A stretch of DNA of 8,524 nucleotides from Bacteroidales bacterium UBA2559 (lineage in GTDB: Bacteria; Bacteroidota; Bacteroidia; Bacteroidales; Bacteroidaceae): contig DDLZ01000025.1 in the NCBI GenBank assembly GCA_002340405.1, positions 1 through 8,524 of the forward strand. Reading direction: 5' to 3'. Shown here one piece after another: positions 1 through 7,378 of the stretch (position 1 is its first letter; every line of letters starts with the position of its first letter). The notes under the pieces are model-generated. The model searched no databases. It saw nothing but the letters and a program-made list of their open reading frames with translations, and was not told the DNA's origin. A program made the position numbers and the translations under genes.

Positions 1-1304
1 CCGTGATCGGCAATTATCAACGCCTCGTAACCGTGTGCTTTGGCTGTCTCAATAACGTCATGGACACAGGCATCGACTGCAACAACAGCTTTTTCAATTG
101 CCTCATAGACACCCGTATGACCTACCATATCGCCATTGGCAAAGTTTACCACAATAAAGTCATATTTGCCCGTACCTATAGCCTCAACCAGACGGTCACG
201 CACAATATAAGCGCTCATTTCAGGCTGCAGGTCATATGTGGCCACCTTGGGTGAGGGGACCAGAATGCGGTCCTCGTTCTCAAACGGCTTTTCGCGCCCT
301 CCATTCAGGAAGAAAGTAACATGGGCATACTTCTCGGTCTCGGCTATGTGAAGTTGTGACAGCCCCTGTTTTGAGAGATATTCACCAAGAGTATTGTCCA
401 CATTCTCCTTGTCAAAAAGTATATGCAGCCCTGTGAATGATGCATCGTAAGGGGTAAGGCAATAGTACTGAAGATCGGGAATGGTATGCATACCTTCGGC
501 ATCCATATCTTTCTGAGTCAGGACTATGGTCAGCTCTTTGGCACGGTCATTACGGAAATTGAAGAATATTACGACATCCCCCTCTTCAATACGACTGTCA
601 TAAGCGCTGTTCACTATGGGCTTCATAAACTCATCGGTTATACCCTCAGCGTATGACTCCCCGACAGCCGCCACAACGTCGGAGACCTTTCGGCCTTCAC
701 CGCTTACAAGCAGGTCATAGGCTATCTTGACACGCTCCCAACGCTTGTCACGGTCCATTGCGTAATAACGGCCTATTATGGTAGCCACATTATCACCGCG
801 CTCTACAAGCTGTTCAATAAATCCCTGACCGCTTTTAGGATCAGTGTCACGACCATCCATGAAACAGTGCACATAGGCTTTGTCAATTCCGTATTCACGG
901 GCTATGTCGGTAAAGCAAAACAGATGTTCAAGCGAACTGTGAACACCGCCGTCCGACACAAGCCCTAAAAGATGTAGTTTCTTACCTGTCCGTTTTGCAT
1001 AACTGTATGCCGAAACAATCTCCCTGTTCTGACGGATGCTGCCGTCGGCAATGGCGCGGTTGATCTTAACCAGATCCTGATAAACAACACGTCCTGCACC
1101 AATATTGAGATGTCCTACTTCCGAATTTCCCATTTGACCGTCAGGCAGTCCCACGTTCTCGCCGCTCGCCAAAAGATGCGCACTGGGATAATTGGCATTC
1201 AAATAGTCTATATATGGAGTGGGTGTGCTGTAAATTACATCAGCTTTTGAACGGTCGCCTATTCCCCAACCGTCAAGAATTACCAATAAAGCTCTCTGTT
1301 TCAT
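1..1304 (-). CDS. gpmI: 2,3-bisphosphoglycerate-independent phosphoglycerate mutase (3' end cut by window)
   Basis: Cytoplasmic glycolytic enzyme that interconverts 3-phosphoglycerate and 2-phosphoglycerate without a bisphosphoglycerate cofactor, using two metal ions (usually Mn2+) and a phosphoserine intermediate. The frame is open from ATG 1304 to the left edge and gives 434 codons; the family is usually about 505-515 residues, so roughly 70 C-terminal residues lie outside, including the last metal-binding His motif. Visible landmarks: LDGWG with metal ligand D11, GNSEVGH with the catalytic S61, SDGGVHS (H122), DGRDT near 150-154, [14 protein letters not shown] from 178 (R179, R185), [12 protein letters not shown] with R251 and R254, the [12 protein letters not shown] stretch with K325, NGDMVGH with metal ligands D392 and H396, and DHG with D433 and H434 at the edge. 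No key residue is missing. The gene appears to be its own unit, with a Bacteroidota -7 element 40 bases upstream of the start. Identification is by family motifs and is very secure; only the end is unseen. Confidence 0.97.
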   Translation of the reverse strand, partial: MKQRALLVILDGWGIGDRSKADVIYSTPTPYIDYLNANYPSAHLLASGENVGLPDGQMGNSEVGHLNIGAGRVVYQDLVKINRAIADGSIRQNREIVSAYSYAKRTGKKLHLLGLVSDGGVHSSLEHLFCFTDIAREYGIDKAYVHCFMDGRDTDPKSGQGFIEQLVERGDNVATIIGRYYAMDRDKRWERVKIAYDLLVSGEGRKVSDVVAAVGESYAEGITDEFMKPIVNSAYDSRIEEGDVVIFFNFRNDRAKELTIVLTQKDMDAEGMHTIPDLQYYCLTPYDASFTGLHILFDKENVDNTLGEYLSKQGLSQLHIAETEKYAHVTFFLNGGREKPFENEDRILVPSPKVATYDLQPEMSAYIVRDRLVEAIGTGKYDFIVVNFANGDMVGHTGVYEAIEKAVVAVDACVHDVIETAKAHGYEALIIADH

Positions 1305-1343
1305 ATCATCTAATAATACTTTTTTCTCATTTGTTTACGGCTG

Positions 1344-1351
1344 CAAAGTTA
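1344..1351 (-). promoter_or_regulatory. Probable -7 promoter element of gpmI (TAACTTTG)
   Basis: On the minus strand this reads TAACTTTG, an exact match to the Bacteroidota primary-sigma -7 consensus TAnnTTTG. It lies in the 84-base gap between the FabH-like gene and gpmI, and would start transcription roughly 30-35 bases before the gpmI ATG. The -33 element is poor: the nearest TTTG is 27 bases upstream, farther than the usual spacing of about 19-21. The leader is A-rich with no clear Shine-Dalgarno sequence, as is normal in this phylum. Confidence 0.6.
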
Positions 1352-1388
1352 CTAATTATTCAGGACCTTAAGCCACTCCAAAACCGAT

Positions 1389-2471
1389 TTAAGGCATTTT
1401 ATACATAAAGGCATTTATATTCATTCCGGCACCGACAGAGGTCATCATCACATTATCGCCCGACCGGAGCTCATGTCCTTTCAATTTCCCCTTTACGATC
1501 AGATCATACATGGTTGGAATTGTAGCCACGCTGCTGTTGCCCAAATTGCGTATGGTCATAGGCATAATATTCATATCAGCCTCTGTTATACCATAGAGTC
1601 GGAATATGGATTTCAATATGGCTTCGTCCATTTTGGCATTTGCCTGATGAATAAGAATCTTATCAACATCCTTCAGACTCATTCCGTTCTTATTAAGACA
1701 CTCTTGAGCAAGCAGAGGTACATAAGTCAAAGCATAGTTATAAACTCTTCGACCCAACATTTTCAGATAACAACCCTCTATTTCAGGATTATAAGATCTG
1801 CCTATCCTTAGCAAATTCAGATATTCGCCGACATCGCTTCTAACCGAATGCTTTAACATACCGACCGGCTCATCACTTTCAACACCCTCCACCACTGTGG
1901 CTGAAGCACCATCGGCAAAAATCATAACATCTCTGTCGTGCGGATCTGCCATACGGCTAACAGAGTCAGCCCCTATGACAAGGATTTTTTTTGCATCGCC
2001 CGATTTGATATAATAGTTGGCCTGAATCATTGCCTGAGTCCAACCCGGACAACCAAAAATGATGTCGTATGCTACAACATTCGGACTTTTTATATCAAGG
2101 ATGTTTTTTACTCTCGATGCAAGAGCAGGCATTATATCCGGAACGAGCGCACCTTTGTGCAGATCACCCAGATTGTGAGCAACAATAATATAGTCCAGTT
2201 CCTCCTTGTCTATACCGGCATCGGCAATGGCCTCTTTTGCCGCAATGGCTGCCATATCGGATGTAAATATATTGTCGGGAGCCAAGCGTCTCTCGACAAT
2301 ATCTGTTATCTCCTCAAATTTTTTAATGATCTCTTCGCGCGGGGTTGTTATTACAGAACCGTCTTCATTCATAAAGACACTGTTCTCGAATGCACTGTTC
2401 TTTACCACCACAGGGGGGATGTAGCTGCCGGATCCTTTGATGACAGCGTAAATTGATTTTTGTGAACCCAT
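1389..2471 (-). CDS. FabH-like beta-ketoacyl-ACP synthase III family protein
   Basis: Thiolase-fold condensing enzyme of the KAS III family (360 residues). FabH itself starts fatty acid synthesis by joining an acyl-CoA primer to malonyl-ACP in the cytoplasm. The catalytic triad is present: Cys141 in FGCPGWTQAM, His275 in the ACP-contact loop IHQANAK, and Asn312 in NLGNSSVATIP. Other family marks are FADGASATVV near 185-194 and the C-terminal GAGMNINAF. It differs from textbook FabH in three ways. It is longer (about 320-335 residues is usual), the nucleophile sits in CPG rather than CAG, and there is an extended N-terminal segment at about 24-62. Longer KAS III-like proteins are known in Bacteroidota, and some relatives (DarB type) act in specialised lipid or resorcinol synthesis, so the primer and product cannot be assigned. 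It starts 41 bases after the lipoprotein gene, with no promoter element in the gap, so the two are probably co-transcribed. Confidence 0.88.
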   Translation of the reverse strand: MGSQKSIYAVIKGSGSYIPPVVVKNSAFENSVFMNEDGSVITTPREEIIKKFEEITDIVERRLAPDNIFTSDMAAIAAKEAIADAGIDKEELDYIIVAHNLGDLHKGALVPDIMPALASRVKNILDIKSPNVVAYDIIFGCPGWTQAMIQANYYIKSGDAKKILVIGADSVSRMADPHDRDVMIFADGASATVVEGVESDEPVGMLKHSVRSDVGEYLNLLRIGRSYNPEIEGCYLKMLGRRVYNYALTYVPLLAQECLNKNGMSLKDVDKILIHQANAKMDEAILKSIFRLYGITEADMNIMPMTIRNLGNSSVATIPTMYDLIVKGKLKGHELRSGDNVMMTSVGAGMNINAFMYKMP

Positions 2472-2512
2472 CTTCTTTTCTCTGTTTATTATATTAAAAT
2501 TTGAAAAACCGT

Positions 2513-3940
2513 CTATTCGTCACAAGATAAAAACGGGCTGAGAAGTTCAACATAAGGGCCAAACTCCTGCATCAGCCTTCCGATAAAAACATTTACGGCC
2601 TCCTCTATATCGATATCTCCGAAATACTCGTGTACCGAAGCATACACCTCATTGCCCTCCTCATCATGGACCACGACAACAGGAATAGCTCCGGATTTGC
2701 TTATATGATTCTTCAACCATTTAACAAGATCGAATCCCTTAATGTTATTGTCAATAAGGGTTCTATCAAAATATGCCAACCTGATTGTTGCCTGAGGGTC
2801 ACTGTAGCCCTTGAAATAGATTTCGACCCTAAGCAATTTATTCATTTTATCAACCATCTTCTGAATCCTGTTCTTGGATACTCCGACTTCGGATTCCGAT
2901 GTCAATATACTTTTAATCTCCATGCCCAGTTCCCGATCCTTGAACGGATTCTCTATTCTTGCTAGAAGTTTAACCTCATCGTCATTAAAGGACATATTAA
3001 AGTTGATACCTCTGAGCTGTTCCGGATCCGTGGCCCATGCCACCATATCCTCGCATCCGGCACCACTGAAATTCTTGAAAGTGGCATCAACTCTGCCGCT
3101 CAATTCAATGAAATCAGTGCCTGACATTATGCAGCCCAAAAAGTATTCAAGGCCGCCGGCTTCAATATAGGAAAAGCTGCCATCCAGCTCAAATTCCGAA
3201 ATCCTGATCTTACCGTTAAAATTACATTTTGAACCGATGTACAATATCTCCGGGCAGCCTCTTTCAGGCTCCACAACCAAAATGTCAAAATCGGAGTCCA
3301 GTCCAAGATTGAGTTCTACTATCATGTTGCCGTTATGTTGGATAGTCAATTCGAGACTTTCGGGAAGGCAGATGAACTTATTCTTATATTCATAATAGGA
3401 CCTGTATTCAAAGGTGGCATCGCAAATATTATTGCCCTTGATTTTAACCACATACTTGTGACCGTCCATATTTACATTAAGCTGGAAACAATCGTTGTCA
3501 TAACTTACACTGTTAATTTTGGCAGCGAGAACCGGTTCCTTGTTATGTGCAACAGTTTCATAAACGTCAATGTCAGCCAACAGATAAAGTGATTCAAAAT
3601 CAATACAAACGGTATCGCCGCTAAACAGATTGGATATAACCCTGACCTTTTCATAAAGTTTCCTATTACCGCTTATTGCAAGAGACAACATGAATTTATC
3701 TAAATCAAACTTCATGCCTATTTTGCTTGTAATGGGAGCAATAGCCTCGTTGAGATCCGAAAAATCAACTTTTTGAACAAATCCGTTAAGTGAATTGGAG
3801 AAAATCTGCTGCTGTTGCTTAAGAGTAAGAACCTTGCCTGCTATATCTCCTCTATCATTAGAGTCATCATCCCTGTCACAGGATACAAAAGCAAAGATTC
3901 CCAGTGTCAATGCAACCAAAAAAAACAAAATTTTCTTCAT
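2513..3940 (-). CDS. Probable surface-exposed lipoprotein of unknown function
   Basis: I do not recognise the family. The 475-residue product begins with a type II signal peptide: basic MKK, a hydrophobic stretch at 4-19, and a lipobox ending in Cys21 (FVSC). The residues after the cysteine are DRDDD, close to the acidic lipoprotein export signal that sends Bacteroidota lipoproteins to the outer face of the outer membrane, so a surface location is likely. The mature part has no transmembrane segment. It starts with a Gln-rich helix-like stretch (about 38-57), continues with many short alternating segments suggestive of beta strands (about 110-290), and ends in a mixed region (about 355-475). 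There are nine cysteines besides Cys21 (112, 151, 173, 191, 229, 239, 270, 296, 473), many for an exported protein. No catalytic motif is obvious. Its -7 promoter element lies at 3993-4000, and the FabH-like gene follows after 41 bases. It is visibly more A+T-rich than suf. Confidence 0.85.
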   Translation of the reverse strand: MKKILFFLVALTLGIFAFVSCDRDDDSNDRGDIAGKVLTLKQQQQIFSNSLNGFVQKVDFSDLNEAIAPITSKIGMKFDLDKFMLSLAISGNRKLYEKVRVISNLFSGDTVCIDFESLYLLADIDVYETVAHNKEPVLAAKINSVSYDNDCFQLNVNMDGHKYVVKIKGNNICDATFEYRSYYEYKNKFICLPESLELTIQHNGNMIVELNLGLDSDFDILVVEPERGCPEILYIGSKCNFNGKIRISEFELDGSFSYIEAGGLEYFLGCIMSGTDFIELSGRVDATFKNFSGAGCEDMVAWATDPEQLRGINFNMSFNDDEVKLLARIENPFKDRELGMEIKSILTSESEVGVSKNRIQKMVDKMNKLLRVEIYFKGYSDPQATIRLAYFDRTLIDNNIKGFDLVKWLKNHISKSGAIPVVVVHDEEGNEVYASVHEYFGDIDIEEAVNVFIGRLMQEFGPYVELLSPFLSCDE

Positions 3941-3992
3941 TTTTGAGTTTTATAAAAGTTGATTGGCGATATAAATGTTTTATTGTAATCAG

Positions 3993-4000
3993 CAAATATA
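3993..4000 (-). promoter_or_regulatory. Probable -7 promoter element of the lipoprotein/FabH-like unit (TATATTTG)
   Basis: On the minus strand this reads TATATTTG, an exact match to the Bacteroidota -7 consensus TAnnTTTG. It sits in the 88-base gap between sufS and the lipoprotein gene, giving an A+T-rich leader of about 45 bases. The only TTTG upstream is 23 bases away, slightly farther than usual, so the -33 element is weak. It suggests that the lipoprotein and FabH-like genes form a unit separate from suf, although read-through from suf is not excluded because no clear terminator is visible in the gap. Confidence 0.6.
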
Positions 4001-4028
4001 CGAAAACATGTAAAAGAAATACCCAAAA

Positions 4029-5243
4029 TCAGAACATTCTTATAATTTGTTCAATGCCGGCAACAAGAGCATCGACCTCGTCCTTGGTATTATAGAATGA
4101 AAAAGATGCACGCACAGTGCCCGGAATTCTGAAACTGTCCATCAGCGGTTCGGCACAATGGTAACCGGTACGTACGGCTATGCCCAGACGGTCAAGCAGG
4201 GTACCGATGTCAAAGGGGTGGATACCGTCAATCAGAAATGAGATCACACTGCTCTTTTCAGGAGCATTGCCTATGAAACGGATTCCCGGAACAGCAGACA
4301 GACGTTCCCGGGCATATACCGTAAGCTGTGATTCATATTCCGATATGGCATCAATTCCCAAACCCCGTACATAGTCCAAAGCCGATGCAAGGGCTATCGC
4401 CCCCACATAATCGGGAGTTCCGGCCTCAAACCTGAAAGGAATATCGTTGTATGTGGTTTTTTCAAATGTGACACGCTTTATCATTTCGCCTCCTCCCTGG
4501 TAGGGAGGCAGCTGGGCAAGCAGGTCGGGGCGGCCGTAAAGGACGCCTATTCCGGTGGGACCATATATTTTATGACCGCTGAATGCATAGAAATCGGCTC
4601 CAAGAGCGCTGACATCAACCTTCATGTGCGGCACAGACTGTGCACCGTCAACTGCCACCGGTATCCCGCGCCGGTGTGACTCGGCTATGATTTCGGTTAT
4701 AGGGTTAACCGTGCCCAAAACATTTGACATATGTGTAACACTGACAATCCGGGTACGGCCGGAGAACAGTGAGCGGAAGGCATCCATATCAAGCTCGCCG
4801 TCGTCGGTAACCGGTATGACCTTTATTTTAAAACCCTTCCGTTCGGCTTGGATCTGCCACGGGACAATGTTGCTGTGATGCTCCATACCCGATATGATGA
4901 CTTCGTCGCCCTGCTTGATAAAAGCGTCGGAGAAACTGCTGGCAAGCAGGTTCATACTCTCAGTGGTACCACGGGTGAAAAGTACACCTGACCTGCTTTC
5001 TGCTCCAATGAAATCACGTACGTTTTCACGGGCGGCCTCCATCATTTCGGTAGCCTGCAGCGACAGGAAATGTGTGCCCCGATGAACATTGGCATTTACA
5101 TTACAGTATGCCCACGATATGGCGTCGATGACACACTGCGGTTTCTGAGTAGTGGCTGCATTGTCAAGATATATCAGAGGTTTTCCGTAAATCTGACGGT
5201 CAAGAATGGGGAAGTCCCTTCGTATGGATTCAATGTTTAACAT
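4029..5243 (-). CDS. sufS: Cysteine desulfurase SufS (class V aminotransferase fold, PLP)
   Basis: PLP enzyme that removes sulfur from L-cysteine, leaving alanine and an enzyme persulfide that feeds Fe-S cluster assembly on SufBCD; cytoplasmic. I chose ATG 5243 (404 residues) because it fits the usual SufS length of about 405 and lies 11 bases after the sufD stop. The frame is open to an ATG at 5282, but that start would add 13 residues without family support and overlap sufD by 28 bases; an ATG at 5264 would also overlap. With the chosen start the landmarks fall at nearly E. coli numbers: LDNAATTQKP near 26-35, H123 in MEHHSN, D199 and Q202 in VDGAQS, PLP lysine K225 in SGHKIYGPTG, catalytic C363 in RTGYHCAEPL, and R378 in VRASFSFYN. 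Nothing is missing. It is last in the sufBCDS cluster; no sulfur-acceptor gene (SufE or SufU) follows. Confidence 0.97.
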   Translation of the reverse strand: MLNIESIRRDFPILDRQIYGKPLIYLDNAATTQKPQCVIDAISWAYCNVNANVHRGTHFLSLQATEMMEAARENVRDFIGAESRSGVLFTRGTTESMNLLASSFSDAFIKQGDEVIISGMEHHSNIVPWQIQAERKGFKIKVIPVTDDGELDMDAFRSLFSGRTRIVSVTHMSNVLGTVNPITEIIAESHRRGIPVAVDGAQSVPHMKVDVSALGADFYAFSGHKIYGPTGIGVLYGRPDLLAQLPPYQGGGEMIKRVTFEKTTYNDIPFRFEAGTPDYVGAIALASALDYVRGLGIDAISEYESQLTVYARERLSAVPGIRFIGNAPEKSSVISFLIDGIHPFDIGTLLDRLGIAVRTGYHCAEPLMDSFRIPGTVRASFSFYNTKDEVDALVAGIEQIIRMF

Positions 5244-5254
5244 ATTCGTCAATA

Positions 5255-6598
5255 TTATCGGCATATCCGGCAACCCTCGCATTGCGAAAGTTCACCCCGG
5301 AAACGTTTCTCCACCAACCTTTTCAGGCGGTTTCGAAAAGGTTCAAGTTCAACAAGGTCAATTACTTCATTTACGAATGCGATCAAAAGCAGCATACGGG
5401 CCTCCTGTTCGGGGATACCACGCTGGCGCATATAGAAGAGAGCATTCTCATCAAGCCGGCCTACGGTGGCACCGTGGCTGCATTTTACATCGTCGGCATA
5501 GATCTCAAGCTGCGGCTGCGTGAAGACGCGTGACTGCCGCGTAAGACAGATGTTGCGGTTCTTCTGCTGCGATACCGTATGCTGCGCTCCCGGACGCACC
5601 AGCACTTTGCCCGCAAAGACCCCGACGGATTGTTGGTCAAGCACATAATTAAAGAGTTCGCTGCTGGTACAGTTTGGTACTCTATGGTCAACAAATGTAA
5701 AGTTGTCCACATGTTGGCTCTTATCAGTAATGGCCACTCCGTTCAACGAAAGCGATGCGCCACCTCCCTCAAGGGTTGCATAGACTGAATTTCTGGTTTT
5801 TCCGTTGTGCAGGGTTATCAGATTGATCGCAACGTCGGTATAGGAATCCTGTTTGAGATAAAGCTCATTGAACCGGAAACCGGCCGCATGTGTCTCTTCC
5901 AAATCATACAACTCAATATTTGAACCCTGTCCGGCAAAGAGTTCGACCACCTGAGTAGTAAGGAAAGCGGCCGGCGAAATGGCATGGTCACAAAGAAGCA
6001 GCTTGACCCGAACATTCGTACCCACAATAATCAGAACGCGGCGATTTACCATAAGGTCAACGGGCGAACTGAGCAGCGACACAAGTTGAATTGGTTTCTC
6101 AACAGTCACATTGTCAGAAATATACAACACGAAGCCATCCTGTGCGAATAGGGTGTTTATGGCTGCTGCGCCAGCCTTATTCGTATCGGATATGGTGTCA
6201 TAATATCTCTCAATGATGTCCGGGCGTTCTAAGGAAATCTCTCTTAAACTTCCTGCAATGATCCCCTCCTGCAAGGTGGTCCGGTCCGGTGACCTCTCGG
6301 CTTCGAAAATGTCGTTCAGCATGAAATATGACCGTGCATTGAGATTTGGAACATTGCATCTGAAGGCGGCAGCCGATGAGGTTGGAATATCAATCCGACC
6401 CAGATTAATGCCCCAGTCCGGTTCAAACCATTCCGAAACATTGGAATGCAGATACTCTTCCATAGAGTTTGAAGGAAGTCCATACTTTTCAAGATTTTCC
6501 AAAGCGACATCACGCCTGCCGTTCAAGACGGCCGACGAGCCTCTCTCTAAGAGCCTCCTATTCTCCCGGAAGAGCTTTATGTAATTCTGTACCGGCAT
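5255..6598 (-). CDS. sufD: Fe-S cluster assembly scaffold protein SufD
   Basis: Partner of SufB in the SufBC2D scaffold on which Fe-S clusters are built. The C-terminal core (about 310-425) carries the family signatures SELFNYVLD, GKVLVRPGAQHT and NRNICLT, then C373 and H375 in KCSHGATVG, which correspond to E. coli C358 and H360 at the SufB-SufD interface, and FYMRQRGIP. The N-terminal part is a helical region followed by a right-handed beta-helix in the family fold. The length of 447 is slightly above E. coli SufD (423). The last residues form a cysteine tail, C440, C443 and C446 (SQCEGCRICR), which E. coli SufD lacks. Two starts are adjacent: GTG 6601 and ATG 6598; I take the ATG, which leaves 3 bases after the sufC stop. 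Tight spacing on both sides indicates translation from one suf mRNA. Confidence 0.96.
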   Translation of the reverse strand: MPVQNYIKLFRENRRLLERGSSAVLNGRRDVALENLEKYGLPSNSMEEYLHSNVSEWFEPDWGINLGRIDIPTSSAAAFRCNVPNLNARSYFMLNDIFEAERSPDRTTLQEGIIAGSLREISLERPDIIERYYDTISDTNKAGAAAINTLFAQDGFVLYISDNVTVEKPIQLVSLLSSPVDLMVNRRVLIIVGTNVRVKLLLCDHAISPAAFLTTQVVELFAGQGSNIELYDLEETHAAGFRFNELYLKQDSYTDVAINLITLHNGKTRNSVYATLEGGGASLSLNGVAITDKSQHVDNFTFVDHRVPNCTSSELFNYVLDQQSVGVFAGKVLVRPGAQHTVSQQKNRNICLTRQSRVFTQPQLEIYADDVKCSHGATVGRLDENALFYMRQRGIPEQEARMLLLIAFVNEVIDLVELEPFRNRLKRLVEKRFRGELSQCEGCRICR

Positions 6599-6601
6599 CA
6601 C

Positions 6602-7360
6602 TTACAGAGAGTCTTCATATTCTTTTATTACCCAGTCGTAACCGCGCTTTTCAAGTTCAAGGGCAAGTTCGGGACCGGCACTCTTTATTATACGCCCACC
6701 GTAAAGCACATGTACGAAATCAGGTTTTATATATTCGAGCAACCTTTGGTAGTGTGTTATGACTATTATGGCCGTATCGGAAGTCTTCAGACGATTCACG
6801 CCGTCAGCCACAATACGTAAAGCATCAATGTCAAGTCCGGAATCAGTCTCATCGAGTATGCTGAGTGCGGGCTCCAGCATTGCCATCTGAAAAATCTCGT
6901 TGCGTTTCTTTTCGCCACCGCTAAATCCTTCATTGACCGAACGGTTCATCAATCCGGCATCCAACTTGACAAGGTCACGTTTTTCCTTTATAAGTTTGAG
7001 AAAATCAGCCGGTGAAATAGGCGGAAGTCCGTGATATCGGCGTTTTTCGTTTATGGCGGTACGCATGAAGTTGATCATACTCACGCCCGGAATCTCAACC
7101 GGATACTGAAACGACAGGAAAAGTCCCTCATGGCTACGCTCCTCGGCGCTCATTTCAAGCAGATTCTTACCCCTGAAGGTTATCGAGCCACTCACAACTT
7201 GGTAAGCGGGATGACCTACCAACACATTACTCATCGTACTTTTGCCGGAACCGTTAGGTCCCATAACGGCATGTATCTCACCGGCTTTAACCTCCATGTT
7301 AATGCCTGTCAATATGAGTTTGCCGTCAATTCCGGCCTGAAGGTTATCTATCTTTAGCAT
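6602..7360 (-). CDS. sufC: Fe-S cluster assembly ATPase SufC
   Basis: Soluble ABC-type ATPase whose dimerisation drives shape changes in the SufB-SufD scaffold during cluster assembly; it is not a transporter, and no membrane component is encoded nearby. All nucleotide-binding elements are present in 252 residues, close to the usual 248-250: Walker A GPNGSGKST at 34-42 (K40), Q-loop Q85 in SFQYP, the SufC-type signature FSGGEKKRNE at 146-155, Walker B SILDETDSGLD with D170 and E171, and the switch histidine H203 in ITHYQR. The ATG at 7360 lies 18 bases after the sufB stop, and the stop is 3 bases from the sufD ATG, so the order sufB-sufC-sufD is a tight operon. No oddities were seen. Confidence 0.98.
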   Translation of the reverse strand: MLKIDNLQAGIDGKLILTGINMEVKAGEIHAVMGPNGSGKSTMSNVLVGHPAYQVVSGSITFRGKNLLEMSAEERSHEGLFLSFQYPVEIPGVSMINFMRTAINEKRRYHGLPPISPADFLKLIKEKRDLVKLDAGLMNRSVNEGFSGGEKKRNEIFQMAMLEPALSILDETDSGLDIDALRIVADGVNRLKTSDTAIIVITHYQRLLEYIKPDFVHVLYGGRIIKSAGPELALELEKRGYDWVIKEYEDSL

Positions 7361-7378
7361 AATCTTAGCATTATAATG

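Noticed and set aside
1366..1394. Inverted repeat CCTTAA/TTAAGG overlapping the stop of the FabH-like gene, as a possible terminator
   Set aside because: Arms are only 6 bp, A+T-rich, with a 17-base loop and no U-run after the second arm; not a convincing terminator.
1938..2456. 172-codon open frame on the plus strand opposite the FabH-like gene
   Set aside because: It lies wholly antisense to a gene with clear KAS III motifs and its translation shows no recognisable domain, so it is a shadow frame.
4032..4052. Small hairpin GAACA/TGTTC at the end of sufS as a terminator
   Set aside because: Five weak pairs around an 11-base loop, inside the coding sequence, with only a short T stretch after it; likely chance.
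5244..5282. Longer SufS start at 5282
   Set aside because: It would overlap sufD by 28 bases and add residues outside the family; the ATG at 5243 gives the usual length and near-identical residue numbering to E. coli SufS.
5206..5523. Plus-strand open frames across the sufD/sufS junction
   Set aside because: They are antisense to well-supported suf genes and have low-complexity Arg/His-rich translations with no family resemblance.
6602..7360. SufC as an ABC transporter ATPase
   Set aside because: The ETDSGLD Walker B region, SGGEKKRNE signature and position between sufB and sufD identify it as SufC; there is no permease gene.
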